Source: Trebouxia sp. TZW2008 | Taxonomy: Eukaryota > Chlorophyta > Trebouxiophyceae > Trebouxiales > Trebouxiaceae | Assembly (NCBI GenBank): GCA_002118135.1 | Contig: BDIU01000349.1 | Span: 43,735 to 107,734, forward strand | Length of the DNA stretch: 64,000 bases | Direction of reading: 5' to 3' | Part shown: positions 34,901-45,411 of the stretch, one piece after another | How positions within the stretch are numbered: position 1 is the stretch's first letter | Layout of the letters: each line of letters starts with the position of its first letter | The notes under the pieces: generated by a model | What the model was told of the DNA's origin: nothing | Database searches by the model: none | The model's input: only the letters and a program-made list of their open reading frames with translations | Translations under genes and position numbers: made by a program

Positions 34901-37900
34901 CAGAGCTTCTTGAAGGCAGCTGCAGCTGTGATCTAGGCACACCTGCTATCTTAGGCGCTGATGGTGCTGCCTGTCTTCCGTCAAAGCCCTCTGACATCAA
35001 ACTGCATAAGCAGATGGACCTTGTCAAAAAGCTGCTAGCACCAGCTGAAAGGTCACACACCCCTGCTTGTGCAATGGTGATCTGCGGCCCCCATCTGCTG
35101 TCTTAGCAGACGATGGCGCTGACTGTTCACCCTCAAAGTCCTCTGGCATCAGTCTACGTAAGCAGATAGCTTCCTTGCCAAGAGCTCAATTTAGCTCAAT
35201 CATCATTTTAGCAGAGCAAGGTTGCTGAGCCATCTAGACACTGAAGCAACTGTGCACTTGTGCGTAGATGAGCCTGGATGACATTGTGAATGACACATAT
35301 CACAATGCTCTTTGCAGCAACGTGGAGACGGACCTTGTAACTTTGGCACAAAGATTCAGTCATGCTGAGGGCGAATATCTAGTGTTGTTTCAACAGCAGG
35401 CTTATGAGCTGACTCGACTCAGTCTCTCAAGTTTACTCATCAGCCAATCAGCAGCTTGATGTGCTAGACAATGTGCATTCATAGACTTAAACAACTTGGT
35501 GTTGATGATAATAACAGTTATTTAACCCTTCCCAGCACATGTGCTAGCAGTGTGTGGCCCAAGCTAGGCGTGGGGTGCCTCGCCAAACTGGCATTGCGAT
35601 GTTGACGTTTGCTGTTCAACTGTTGAAACTTAGTGTTGAAGACTTGCAAGCCAATCACGGCAACTTAAGGTACAGACTGAGACAATTTGATGCTTAGGTT
35701 TTCTGGGAGGGTTTTATGGAATTACCACTGAACCATCACAATTGGTTAATTGGTTTGGAGCCACCAGTGCTTCGCTGCCGTGCCTACCGCTGCGCACAAT
35801 GGCTATTTTGACAATTTTGTGCAAAGCGGAAAGCACAGCAGCAAAGCACAGGCGGTTCAAAAACCATTTGTAGTGATTCAGCAGTAATTCGAACAATGGC
35901 TGTGCAGCATATGACACAATTTGGTCAAGATCACAGCAGGGACTTGGCACCCAAGGGAACGCGTCCTGTGACACTTGAGTAGTCACACACAGTCAGACAG
36001 ACTGACATGTGCCACTGTACGGTAACTGCTACAGGCCTTATTACCATAAGGCACAGTGTAACATAGTCAGGAATGCTGTAGGGAGTTTCAGAACAGCTGA
36101 ACAGTAACAGTTTCTACGCTGGAAGCATATGTTTTGAGACTTGCCCCAGCTCTGAAGCTGCTATGGTCAACCATGCAGCTAGGTATTGGTGTTTGCGGGA
36201 CCCAGAATACTTCTGCAGGCTTACATGCCAAGTGTACAGCAGACTGGACTGCAACACCAGTGGTCAAGAGTGAGCTGAACAAATACACTGTAAGGCTCAC
36301 CCTAGCTCTGTGGCTGTCATAGTAACACATGCAGCCAGATGTTGTTACTTCAACGGCCCAGGGTACTTGTGCAGGCTTACAAGCCAGATCAACAGCAGAT
36401 CCAAGTAACAGACAACACACAATCAAGGCTCACCCAAACTCTGAAGCTGCCATATGTGCCATGCGGCCATTTATTGGTATTTCAACAGCCCAGGGTACTT
36501 CTGCAGGCTTATTCTCTCATTCCATATCAGCTCTATATGCTCAACAGTATGCAGTGAGAGGCTCATCCTAGCTCTGAAGCTGCCATCGTGAATCATGCAG
36601 CCAGATATTGAGATTTGAGGGGCCAGGGCATTTCTGCACGCTTACTTTCTCATTCTATATCAGCTCTGTGTGCTTCAAAAGTATGTAGTGGAAGGCTCAC
36701 CCTAGCTCTGAAGCTGCCATGGTGACCCATGCAGCCAGCTATTAGTACTTGAGGGGCCCAGGGTACTTCTGCAGGCTTGCTTTCTTGTTCCACAGCATTT
36801 CTATATGCTATATGCTCAAGAGTATGCAGTGGAAGGCTCACCCAAGCTCTTCAAGCTGCCACAGTAAGCCATGCAGCCATTTACTGGTATTTCAGCAGCC
36901 CAGGGTACTTCTGCAGGCTTACTTCCTCATTCCATATCAGCTCTATATGCTCAACAGTATGCACTGGAAGACTCACCCTAGCTCTGAAGCTGCCATGGTG
37001 ACCCATGCCAGATGAGGCTTCAACAGTCCAGGGTGCTGCTGCAGGCTTATGTGCCAAGTGAACATCAGACTGGACTAAAACATCATCAGAGTAAGTTTAG
37101 AGTTAGCTAAACAAACAGAGTGTAAGGCTCACCCTAGCTCTGAAGCTGCCATGGTGACCCATGCAGCTAGATATTGATATTTGAGGGGCCCAGGGTACTT
37201 TTGCAGGCTTAGATGGTTCTTGCCAGAGCTCTCCTCTTGACCAGGTGGCAGATACGCCAGCACAATAGATGGCACCTGCATTCCAAGCAAACTTCATGTT
37301 TACATTACCCAATGTGAGGATCGTTGCTCTAGTAACTGATGAACAATTGCTGTTGCTGTTCAGGTCGCAGATATGCCAGCACAAAAGATGTTACCTGCGT
37401 TGCAGGCAAAGGTCATGTTGACCATGCGCAATATGAGGATTGTTGCTTCAACAATTGATTGACAAGCGCTGTTGCTGACCAGCAGGCAGATACGCTGGCA
37501 CAGATGATAGCAGCTGCAATTCAAGCAGGGTGTATTTGTGTTGTGCGCACTGTGAGAGTTGTTGCTGTGGTGATTGATTGACAAGTGCTGTTGCTGACCA
37601 GGCGGTACATACGCCAGCACAACAGATGGCACCTGCATTCCAAGCAAAGTTCCTATGTACTGTGCACATTAGAGGATTGTTGCTCTAGTAAGTGATTAAC
37701 AAGTGCTGTTGCTGACCAGGGAGCAAATACGCCAGCACAACAGATGGCATCTGTATTTCAAGCAAACTTTATGTTTATCGTGCGCAATGTGAGGATCGTT
37801 GCTCTAGTGTTTGATTGACGAGTGCCGTTGCTGACCAGGGGGCAGATATGCCAGCACAACAGATGGCACCTGCATAACAATCACAGTCTCCGTTTACCGT

Positions 37901-40900
37901 GCGCAATGTGAGAATTGTTGCTTGAGCAATTGATTGACAAGTGTTGTTCCTGACCAGGTGGCAGATATGCAAGCACAACTGGCGGCACCTGCATAACAAG
38001 CAAAGCTTATGTTTATTGTGTCATGACCATGTTGCTGCTGATAATGGATGATGGACACATGCTGTTGCATCAAGTCAGCGTCCTCAAGCTTAGAGATTAG
38101 CCCAGACGCATCTGTGACAATGTCATGTGCTGTTCTCAACATCTCAACAAAAAGCGCCATCACGCTCCTGCGCGTGATGCCCAAGACAAGCCCACTATGA
38201 CAGCTATAGACCAGATCAGACCTCATATTGTAGCAGGTTTTGACATTTGCATCACCCTGGCGTCAGTGATATGTCACAGACATTGCCACTTTAGGGGGAG
38301 GTTTCAGTCAAAGCCCAGTGTGACCAAAAAAAGAGATGTGCGACTCACACACCTGGTGAGCTGGAAAACGGCAGCATCAATGTCATATCTCACATGTCCT
38401 GACCTTGTCAATCTAGAAGGCCTTTTTGGCTTGAGCATCACTGGCAGAAATGGTCTGGAAACAGCATCTTGTACTTTCTGAAGCTAGCAGCCAGGGCTCT
38501 GAAAACCCCTGGGGTGTCTTCTTTATCAGTGCACAGCACCGTTTTTGCTATATGAAATGATGCCCACGTACTGATTTGCATATGTGCTTACCTTGTCAAT
38601 CTGGAAAGTTTTCTTGGTCTGTGCATCACTGGCAGAAATGGTCTGGAAACAGCATCTTGTACTTTCTGAAGCTGGCAGCGAGGGCTCTGAACACCCCTGG
38701 GGTGTCTTCTTTATCAGTGCACAGCACCGTTTTTGCTATATGAAATGATGCCCATGTACTGATTTGCATATGTGCTTACCTTGTCAATCTGGAAAGTTTT
38801 CTTGGTCTGTGCATCACTGGCAGATATGGTCTGGAAACAGCATCTTGTACTTTCTGAAGCTGGCATCGAGGGCTCTGAACAACCCTGGAGCGTCTTCTTT
38901 GTGCATGCACAGCACCAATGTGGCATGAGGAATGGTGCTTACGTTGTCAATCTGGAAGGCCTTCCTGGCCTGAGCGTCACCAGCAGACATGGTCCAGAAC
39001 AGCATCTTGTACTTTCTGAAGCTAGCAGCCAGGGCTCTGAACACCCCTGAAGTGTCCTCTTTGTCAGCGCATAGTACCCCTCCTGGCCTGAGAGTAAGTG
39101 CTTACCTTGTCAGTCTGGAAGGCTTTCTTGGCCTGTGCATCCCTAGCAGAGATCGTCTCAAATAGCATCTTGTACTTTCTGAATTTGGCAGCCAGAGCTC
39201 TAAGCACCCCTGAAGTGTTTTCTTTGTCAGTGCATAGTAACCATCCTGGCCTGAGACTTAGTGCTTACTTCGTCAATCTGGAAGGCTTTCTTGGCCTGTA
39301 CGTCACTGGTGGATATGGTTCAGAACAGCATCTTGTACTTTCTGAAGCTGGCAGTGAGGGCTCTGAACACCCCTGGAATGACCTCTCTGTCAGCGCATAG
39401 TGACCATCGCGGCCTAAGAATTGGTGCTTACCTTGTCAGTCTGGAAGGCTTTCTTGGCCTGTGCATCCTTAGCAGAGATTGTCTAAAAACAGCATCTTGT
39501 ACTTTCTGAAACTGGCAGCCAGGGCTCTGAACACCCCTGAAGTGTTGTCTTTGTCAGCGCATAGTACCCCTCCTGGCCTGAGAGTAAGTGCTTACGTTGT
39601 CAATCTGAAAGGCCTTTCTGGCCTGTGCATCACTAGCAGAAATGGTCCAGAACAGCATCTTGTACTTTCTGAAGCTAGCAGCCAGGGCTCTGAACACCCC
39701 TGGAGTGTCCTCTTTGTCCGTGCACAGCACTATCTTTGGGTGGGAAATGGTGCCGATGAAAGCAGTGTCTAGGGTGCTGCCGCTGATACGCTGAACAATG
39801 TCTGGAAAAGTGGCTGCTGCAAAGCTCTGAAGCTCCCTAGCTGTCCTGTTTCCTGCATGCCATCAATGACTGCAAGCACTTGGCTGTACAAGCGCATGGC
39901 AACAGCGAGTTCCGAGGTTCCGAGGTTCAATTGCTGAAAATTCAAAGGTTCATCAATTTCACTGCTGCCAATGCAGCTGAGGCAGGTCTGCGCAACCCGA
40001 TTGCCTGTATATGTTTTTCAAGGATTTTGTTGGGTGCATGAAACAAAAATTTTCCAGTTGTAGCAACCCCAAGCAAGCCAAGCAGCATAAAATACCCAAG
40101 CAATGAGCGGAAAGGGCAGGGCACGGTGGTCCAATGGCCCATGTGTCTTTCTTATGTTTAAATATGTCAATCAATGCCAATACTGATACGCTGCTCTTGC
40201 TACATCTGTTGCATGCATGCTCATGTTACCCACCTTTGAACAGCAGAGGCTCATCCTTGTCCCCAAAAGGCAACAGCACAACCTGCATTGAACAGGGCTG
40301 TTTCTGGAGGCCCTTCACATCTAACCCCATGCCCTCCAGCAGCTTCTGCTCAGCTGCCGAAACGCTGCTGACATTGACCTGAGCTGACAAGGCAATTCCA
40401 CCCAGCTGCACATTGAGCTTGTTCCATTCTTCTAACTCTTTGCTGCATTTGCTCTCCTTAGGCATATCTACAGGGTAAAACACAGGTGCAAGTTTTTTGC
40501 TGCAACTGCATCAGAATTTTGCTGACTGCACTTGCTTCCTTGGGGCATATTCACAGGGTAACACAGCTGTGAGTCATTTGCTGCATTTGCACCAGCCTCT
40601 CTCTTACTGCACTTGCGTCCCTAACAGAAATCTGTAGGCTACAAGCTGCAAGTCATCTGCTGCAACTGCATCAGCGTTTCTCTTACTGCACTTGCTTTCT
40701 TGAGGCGTATGTACAGGGTATGACACAGCTGCAAGTTGTTTGCTGCAACTGCATCAATGTGTTGCTTTCCTGAGGCAGATCCACAGGGTGACAACACAGC
40801 TGTGAGTCATTTGCTGCATTTGCATTTGCACTTGCAGGGGCTCTCGCCTGCATTCTCTTAGAACGATGACGCGGACAAGATACCAAAGCAAAATGCCTTC

Positions 40901-43900
40901 AGCGTTTGATGCAGGAGGACCTGTTTACGAGTTCTGTGGGCTGCATGCAAAAGCGCTCAAGCAAGTGATGCATAGTGACCCACAGAACATGAAAGTCACA
41001 ACAGGCTGTGGCAGCAGCTTCACAAGGCCAAACCAGTCTATGTAAGGCCCGTTCTTGCCAAGTTGGCAGGCAAGTGTGCACAAAGCGCTCTCCTACTGTC
41101 CATATTCAGTGTAAATGGTTAAGTTGGCACAGGACCAAACTGGTGGGAGACAGTTGAATGCTCCAGTACGTACCTAGTCTGTCTAGCATGCGTTTTGAAC
41201 GGAAACAAATACATGAATGCCCCAAATTGCAACAGGGTTTGCCAAAGTTCACATCAAATTTTGGTAGCTAAGCAAATATGCTGTTGTCAGCAGCAAGCAT
41301 ACCTGAGTAAAAGGCGACCAGCCATGCATCCTCATCATCAGTAAGGCCATCAAAATCAGTAGGGTTCAAGTCTCGCACAACCTGGGGAGTCTGTTTCTGC
41401 TCCTTTTTGGGCTGTTCTTTGCTGCTGTCTTCCGTATCCTGAGACTGTGAGTCATCAGCTGCTGCGTCAGGTGCTGCTGAGCCTGCTCGCTCACTGAGGA
41501 AAGCTATCAGGTCTGCAGCCTTGAATTTGCCTACAACAACACACAGCTGCTAAAGTGTCTGCTTCTTGATATAACAGGCAGAATTGGACACATATGGCAA
41601 AGTGTAGGAACAACAGGCACACTTGGATGCGTATGGCAAAGTGTAGACAGGCATTGCTGAGCCTGTCTGCTCACGAAGGAAAGCTATCAGGTCTGCAGCC
41701 TTGAGTTTGTCTGCCACACCACACAGGTCCATACGGCTGAGGCATCACATGACCAAACCATTGGAAACAGTTGATTGCTCTAGTACATACCTAGCTTGGG
41801 CTTGCCAAGCCTGACTAGCTTCCGTTTTGAATGAATGAATGAAATGAAGTGATGCACAGTCCTCCACAGCTGCTAAGGCCCCTGCTTCTGGATGCAATGG
41901 GCAGATTTGGAAGCATATGGCCAAGTGTGAGGTAGGCATTGCTGAACCTGCTTGCTCACTAGCGGACACAATCATGTCTGCAGCCTTAAATCTGCCTGGT
42001 GCAACATGTAGTCACTTGCACATCAGCTTTGATACGCAACATCAGTCATGTGAGTGTGGCTCAATGCAAGCAGGCCCTGACATCCTTCCTACGGCCGTTT
42101 TGGCAGTGATTGCTTGAGCTCATAATCACGTGCAATTCACAAGGTTGCAAGCAAAAGCATAAGCAAAGGATGCCTAGCTATGAATTTGATGATGCAAGTC
42201 TTGACAAAAGGTGCACCACAAGATGTAGTCAAAGGCACTTCTGTTGTGAATGAATAGCATGCAACCAAGTGTCAACATATGCAATGAAGTCATGCACATT
42301 GGCTGTCACCTGAGTGCTCTTCCATTTGTTCGCCATTCAGCACCACAAGGCTTGGCAGCTGCTGTATGCTGTGCTGCTCAATAACATCTGCCACTTTACT
42401 GTTCACCTCAGCAAATGCAAGTGTGCGTATAAAATGAACGACTGCACATCAGTCGTCGTCACCTGAGTGCTCCTCTGTCTTGTCACCATTCAGCACCACA
42501 ACTTTTGGCAGCTGCTGTATGCCTTGCTGCTCAATAACATCTGCTGGCTTGCCATTCACCTCGGCGAACGCCAACATGCAGATGAAATCAATGTATGCAC
42601 ATCAGCTGCCACCTGAGTACTCCTCCGTTTTGTCATCATTCAGCGCCACAAGTTCTTGCAACTGCTGAATGTCTTGATGTTGTGCATGACAAACATTACT
42701 TCAAGTGCAAATGTGCAAAGGGCCTAGGTCTCATGCTGTCAGGATGCAAATGCGTAACATTTGCAAGGTGACTTTGTCACCTGAGTACTCTTCTGTCTTG
42801 TCACCATTCAGCACCACAAGTTTTGGCAGCTGCTGTATGCCTTGCTGCTCAACAACATCTGCGGCTTTGCTGTTCACCTCAGCAAACGCCAATCTGTCCT
42901 TGAAGCGCAGGGACAGACTCTTGTACAGTGCTGATGTTCTGGACTTGTCAGTATACAACACAACCTTGGGAAGGGCAGAAGTGCTGGTAAAGTTGCTGTA
43001 GCTGGCTGAGTCCTTGAGCTTGCTGATGTAAGTTGAGGGCAGTGCAGCAGTTAATGCATCTGCAATACCCTTGGCTGTGCGAGCTCCTGCATGAAGGCAA
43101 TGACCTTCAGCGACTGAAAAGCAAAACATGGATGCTGCTTTGTGCCAGCAAGCCAGGTTTGTGCATGATGACCTGTGGGTCTATGTGCTATGGAACAAGC
43201 CGCAAATTGGTAAAGCTGACTAATGACAGCTAAGTGATGCTTGACTGGCCATGACGATATGCATTTCTGTGTTGTTTGGCACGGTGCGTATGCTGCGCAA
43301 TGGGCCATCAGTTGCATGCGATGTGAGGCTGAGGGACCTCATTTGGGAGGCTGAGCTTTGTCGCAGGGATCTAGGAAGTCATGTAGCACAGAAATCTGGC
43401 CAAAGGATTGCAGCACAGGCATTTAACAAAAGCTAGGTGGTACAGGGATCAATGAAAGGATTCCAGCACAGGCGTCTGGCAGAAGAAGGCACAGGCATGC
43501 AACATGTTGAGGCAAAGCGATGCAGTGAGGGGTCAAGATAGAAGACATTCAATGGTAATTACCATTGTAATCATTTGGAAGCTTTTGCCTGCTCTTGCCT
43601 CCAGCCTTTGGTTTGCTGGCAGGGAACATCTGCAAACGTGCATTTGAGCTCAGTAACACACCAGTTCCCAGAGTACTTGTTAGAGTCAGCTTGAGCTCAG
43701 TAACAACACAAGTAGTCAGTACAGATCAGAGTCAACTTGAGCTCAGTAACGACTCGACTATTATTGTGCTGCTTGGTCAGAAGCACACCTTGATTGTTGG
43801 AAAGCCTTGCACATTGTACTGGCCGCAAAGCTGCTTGTTTTTGTCATCATCACAATCCACTGCTGCCACTGTCGCAATCCCCTACAGAGATTCAGCCTTG

Positions 43901-44392
43901 TCAAGAGTCTTAGCAGCCTGATAGAGCCTGGTAGCGCAGCTTATGCATGCATCAATGGGGACAAAAGCGATCTCTAAAGTTGGCAAACATGGCCACAAGG
44001 AAAGTTGCACAGCTGTTATCAGCTGCAGCAGCGTTTAGAACTCGCCATATGGCAGTCATGGGGCAGGAACCACCTGCAGGTTCTGCGCGACCTTCTCGTA
44101 TTGCGGCGCCAAATTCTTGCAGTGTCCACACCTGCAGACGACGTTATGAGCTGTTTGCGCAGGGGAGCTACGTTAGGTCATAGTGCTCAGAGACGCGCAC
44201 GGACCAAGGAGCATAGAATTCCACAACTGCTGGCAGGTCACTATCCAGCACCGCTTTGCCAAACGTTTTAGGCGTGAGCTGTGTCACTGGCCCTTTGCGC
44301 GAGTACAAGGCGTTGGCCGTGATCACAAGCACGGCAGCACAAGTCCATGACAGCAGAGTTCTCGGTGCGCTGGCACAAGAGAACGCTGGCAT
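31921..44392 (-). CDS. ER protein-disulfide-isomerase-like protein, thioredoxin-fold multidomain
   Basis: Thirteen exons: 44205-44392, 44074-44131, 43789-43881, 43563-43629, 42781-43086, 41303-41530, 40234-40467, 39596-39852, 37133-37275, 34296-34479, 33477-33707, 33034-33186, 31921-32043. Coding is 2,265 nt, 754 aa, with every phase consistent. An N-terminal hydrophobic signal (LLSWTCAAVLVITANA) is followed by a thioredoxin domain with [20 protein letters not shown] (catalytic CGHC at 64-67) and VQGFPTIKMFP. A redox-inactive fold follows (LPKVVLYTDKSRTSALYKSL, IQQLPKLVVLNG). A second thioredoxin-like unit starts WLVAFYS but has SKCSKE where CxxC would be. A further inactive domain (HPKIVLCTDKEDTPGVFRAL) and a PDIA6-like C-terminal region (FWEGLGL, GAFSQEGLRAFVEKL) come next. 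An acidic stretch (EEFDLSDILGEQL), a Lys-rich tail and a final SDEL (a KDEL-like retrieval signal) end it. Role: ER oxidative folding. Seven of its twelve introns carry satellites made from exon edges or diverged minisatellites. Confidence 0.9.
32600..33010 (-). repeat. diverged ~91-100 bp minisatellite in PDI intron 12
   Basis: Units marked by GACAGTCARAGCA-like cores start near 32704, 32804, 32900 and 32991, with intervening CAAGCATCTAGTCACT motifs. Unlike the other arrays in this gene, it seems to consist of intron sequence just beyond the exon 12 donor. Confidence 0.75.
33247..33300 (-). repeat. intronic copy of the exon 12 5' edge
   Basis: CCTTTGGGCAGCTCCTGAACCG near 33277 resembles the acceptor and start of exon 12 (CCTTGGGCAGTTCCTGCTTC, boundary 33186). 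The copy boundary is 33288, offset 102 bp. Confidence 0.6.
33812..33875 (-). repeat. intronic copy of the exon 11 5' edge
   Basis: The segment CACATGATGTCTAG...GCGCACAGCACTGCTAGCTGCACTGTTGG mirrors exon 11 start sequence at 33655-33707. The copy boundary is about 33867, offset 160 bp. Confidence 0.8.
34297..35165 (-). repeat. exon 10 acceptor-side tandem array, 5 copies
   Basis: Copies of the exon 10 start (LMPEGFEGRQSAP...) with acceptor and upstream intron end at 34479 (real), 34656, 34829, 35001 and 35153; spacings 177, 173, 172 and 152 bp. All keep AG. Encoded starts vary: MPEAFEGRQSSP, MPEGFEGRQSAS, MSEGFDGRQAAP, MPEDFEGEQSAP. Only the innermost copy continues into a full open exon (34296-34479). 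Confidence 0.93.
36130..37200 (-). repeat. exon 9 donor-side tandem array, 8 copies
   Basis: Copies of the exon 9 end (KYPGPLKYQYLAAWVTMAASEL) plus donor (GGTGAGCC) start at GGCTCAC-like positions 36138, 36294, 36427, 36560, 36694, 36835, 36970 and 37126; spacings 156, 133, 133, 134, 141, 135 and 156 bp. The real exon end is 37133. GT is kept in most copies but changed at 36560 and 36138. In the copies the upstream sequence reads CTGCAG, an acceptor-like motif, where the real exon has CTGCAA. Confidence 0.93.
37225..38035 (-). repeat. exon 9 acceptor-side tandem array, 7 copies, 119-bp period
   Basis: Copies of the exon 9 start (VPSIVLAYLPPGQ) with its acceptor have boundaries at 37275 (real), 37394, 37513, 37632, 37750, 37869 and 37988. 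Spacing is 119 bp throughout except one of 118. Every copy preserves the AG on the minus strand. Only the copy at 37275 opens into the complete exon. Confidence 0.95.
38390..39730 (-). repeat. exon 8 donor-side tandem array, 8 copies
   Basis: Copies of the exon 8 end (GVFRALAASFRKYKMLF...AFQID) plus donor end at 39596 (real), 39432, 39269, 39106, 38943, 38780, 38592 and 38404. Spacings are 164, then 163 four times, then 188 twice. The marker ACAGCATCTTGTACTTTCTG recurs in each copy. All copies retain GT, mostly as GTAAGC. Several copies carry stops or frameshifts. Confidence 0.95.
40440..40800 (-). repeat. exon 7 acceptor-side tandem array, 5 copies
   Basis: Copies of the exon 7 start (DMPKESKCS-like) have boundaries at 40467 (real), 40550, ~40631, 40710 and 40780; spacings about 70-83 bp. 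The AG is lost in most copies (minus CTGTGA, CTGTAC, CTGTGG), unlike the exon 8-10 arrays. Confidence 0.85.
41503..42005 (-). repeat. exon 6 acceptor-side copies in PDI intron 5
   Basis: The exon 6 start (KFKAADLIAFLSERAGSA) recurs as KLKAADLIAFLREQTGSAMP (boundary 41710) and as RFKAADMIVSASEQAGSAMP (boundary 41995). A short repeat, GGCAAAGTGTAG within ~50-bp units, lies between them at 41577-41655. Confidence 0.88.
42305..42900 (-). repeat. exon 5 donor-side tandem array, 4 copies, in PDI intron 5
   Basis: The exon 5 end (FAEVNSKAADVVEQQGIQQL...EEYS) plus donor recurs with boundaries at 42781 (real), 42613, 42463 and 42310; spacings 168, 150 and 153 bp. The outermost copy still reads open (FAEVNSKVADVIEQHSIQQL...). 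GTGAC donors are kept in all three copies. Confidence 0.92.
43643..43750 (-). repeat. three ~47-bp repeats in PDI intron 3
   Basis: TTGAGCTCAGTAAC occurs at 43643, 43691 and 43737. The flanking AGAGTCAACTTGAGC sequence is shared between units. Confidence 0.85.
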
Positions 44393-45411
44393 CGTCTCGA
44401 ATATTCCCAGGGCAACAACTACGGCCCAGCGACTCAATGTGCAGACCTTGCACGGCTGAAGGTCAGGCTGGGCAACGTTGATCGAACCAGACTGGCCTTT
44501 CGTGACTTGGCGCTGCAGAAAGCTCAGCACGGCCTGTTCAACCTGTGAGGACGGCGATGACGTTGCCTGAAAAGCGCTATACAACGCTGCTCAACCGGCT
44601 TTGTGCCTTGCTCGAAGCCTTGCTCCAATGCCATCTCTGTTGACCGAGGTGTGTCACGCTGTTTTTAGCTATTTTCTAGTGCTGGCTCACTGCCTTCAGT
44701 TGCATTGCCGCAACACAGAACATCTTCATCTGGTCACACTCTGCAGCCAGATTCAGGCTGTGCATGCAACATGTATTGAGCCCGTCATTGCCGTGCACAA
44801 CCCGACTTGAAGGAAGAATAAGAAGTGAAAATCTACAGGTTGTACCCAACCAACAAGGCCAATTGCATGTGCCACGCAACAGACCATATGTCCATCTTGT
44901 TCAGGCAAGTCAGGCTTAAACGTGACGTGTTACGCTGTGCACACTGCCTGCTGCTTGTTTTGCCTTCAAGCTGATTATACGCAGCTGCTAGCTGGCCATG
45001 TGTATCTGCCAGGATGCAGACCCTGGGAGACAATTGTATACACGATGTTGCACCCACTTCACTATATTACCATATTGGTGACAATTCCGCCATTGAGTTG
45101 TGCAATAAGCGCCACAGGCTCACAGGCAATGCTGCAGTTGCATTGTTGCAGCCACTTCTATGCTGATTTAGCGTTCACCACGTAGACTATGCTTGTCTGG
45201 GTTGTCCATGTGATGCCCAGAACATCACAGCCCTTGCCCATGGGTTACAGTGATTGCTGACTGCCGTAATCCTGAGCTGCATCTGCTGACAAGGGCTCAT
45301 GTCATGACGCCACATGGCGTAGACTCAGATTTCTCTGTTCTTCTTCTTAGTGACTGTGAGAATCCCTAGAGCTGTTGTGTAACTGCAAAGAGTAATATGT
45401 ACATTGCTTGC
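44393..45411. other. intergenic between two minus-strand genes
   Basis: This holds the promoter and 5' UTR of the PDI-like gene and the 3' UTR of CCDC25. No supported gene is seen; short ORFs lack homology I can recognise. Confidence 0.6.
45245..45249 (-). terminator. TGTAA poly(A) signal (minus strand)
   Basis: TTACA on plus is TGTAA on minus, 163 nt past the CCDC25 stop. Confidence 0.45.

Noticed and set aside
38390..39595. Each exon 8 copy followed by an ~18-nt GTAAGC...CTCAG segment, as if a micro-intron joined the copies
   Set aside because: 18 nt is too short for a spliceosomal intron, and several copies contain stops or frameshifts.
36130..39730. Regular repeats with similar spacers, resembling a CRISPR array at first sight
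   Set aside because: Units are 119-188 bp, diverged and coding-like, contain splice sites, and lie in introns of a eukaryotic gene; there are no short palindromic repeats or cas genes.
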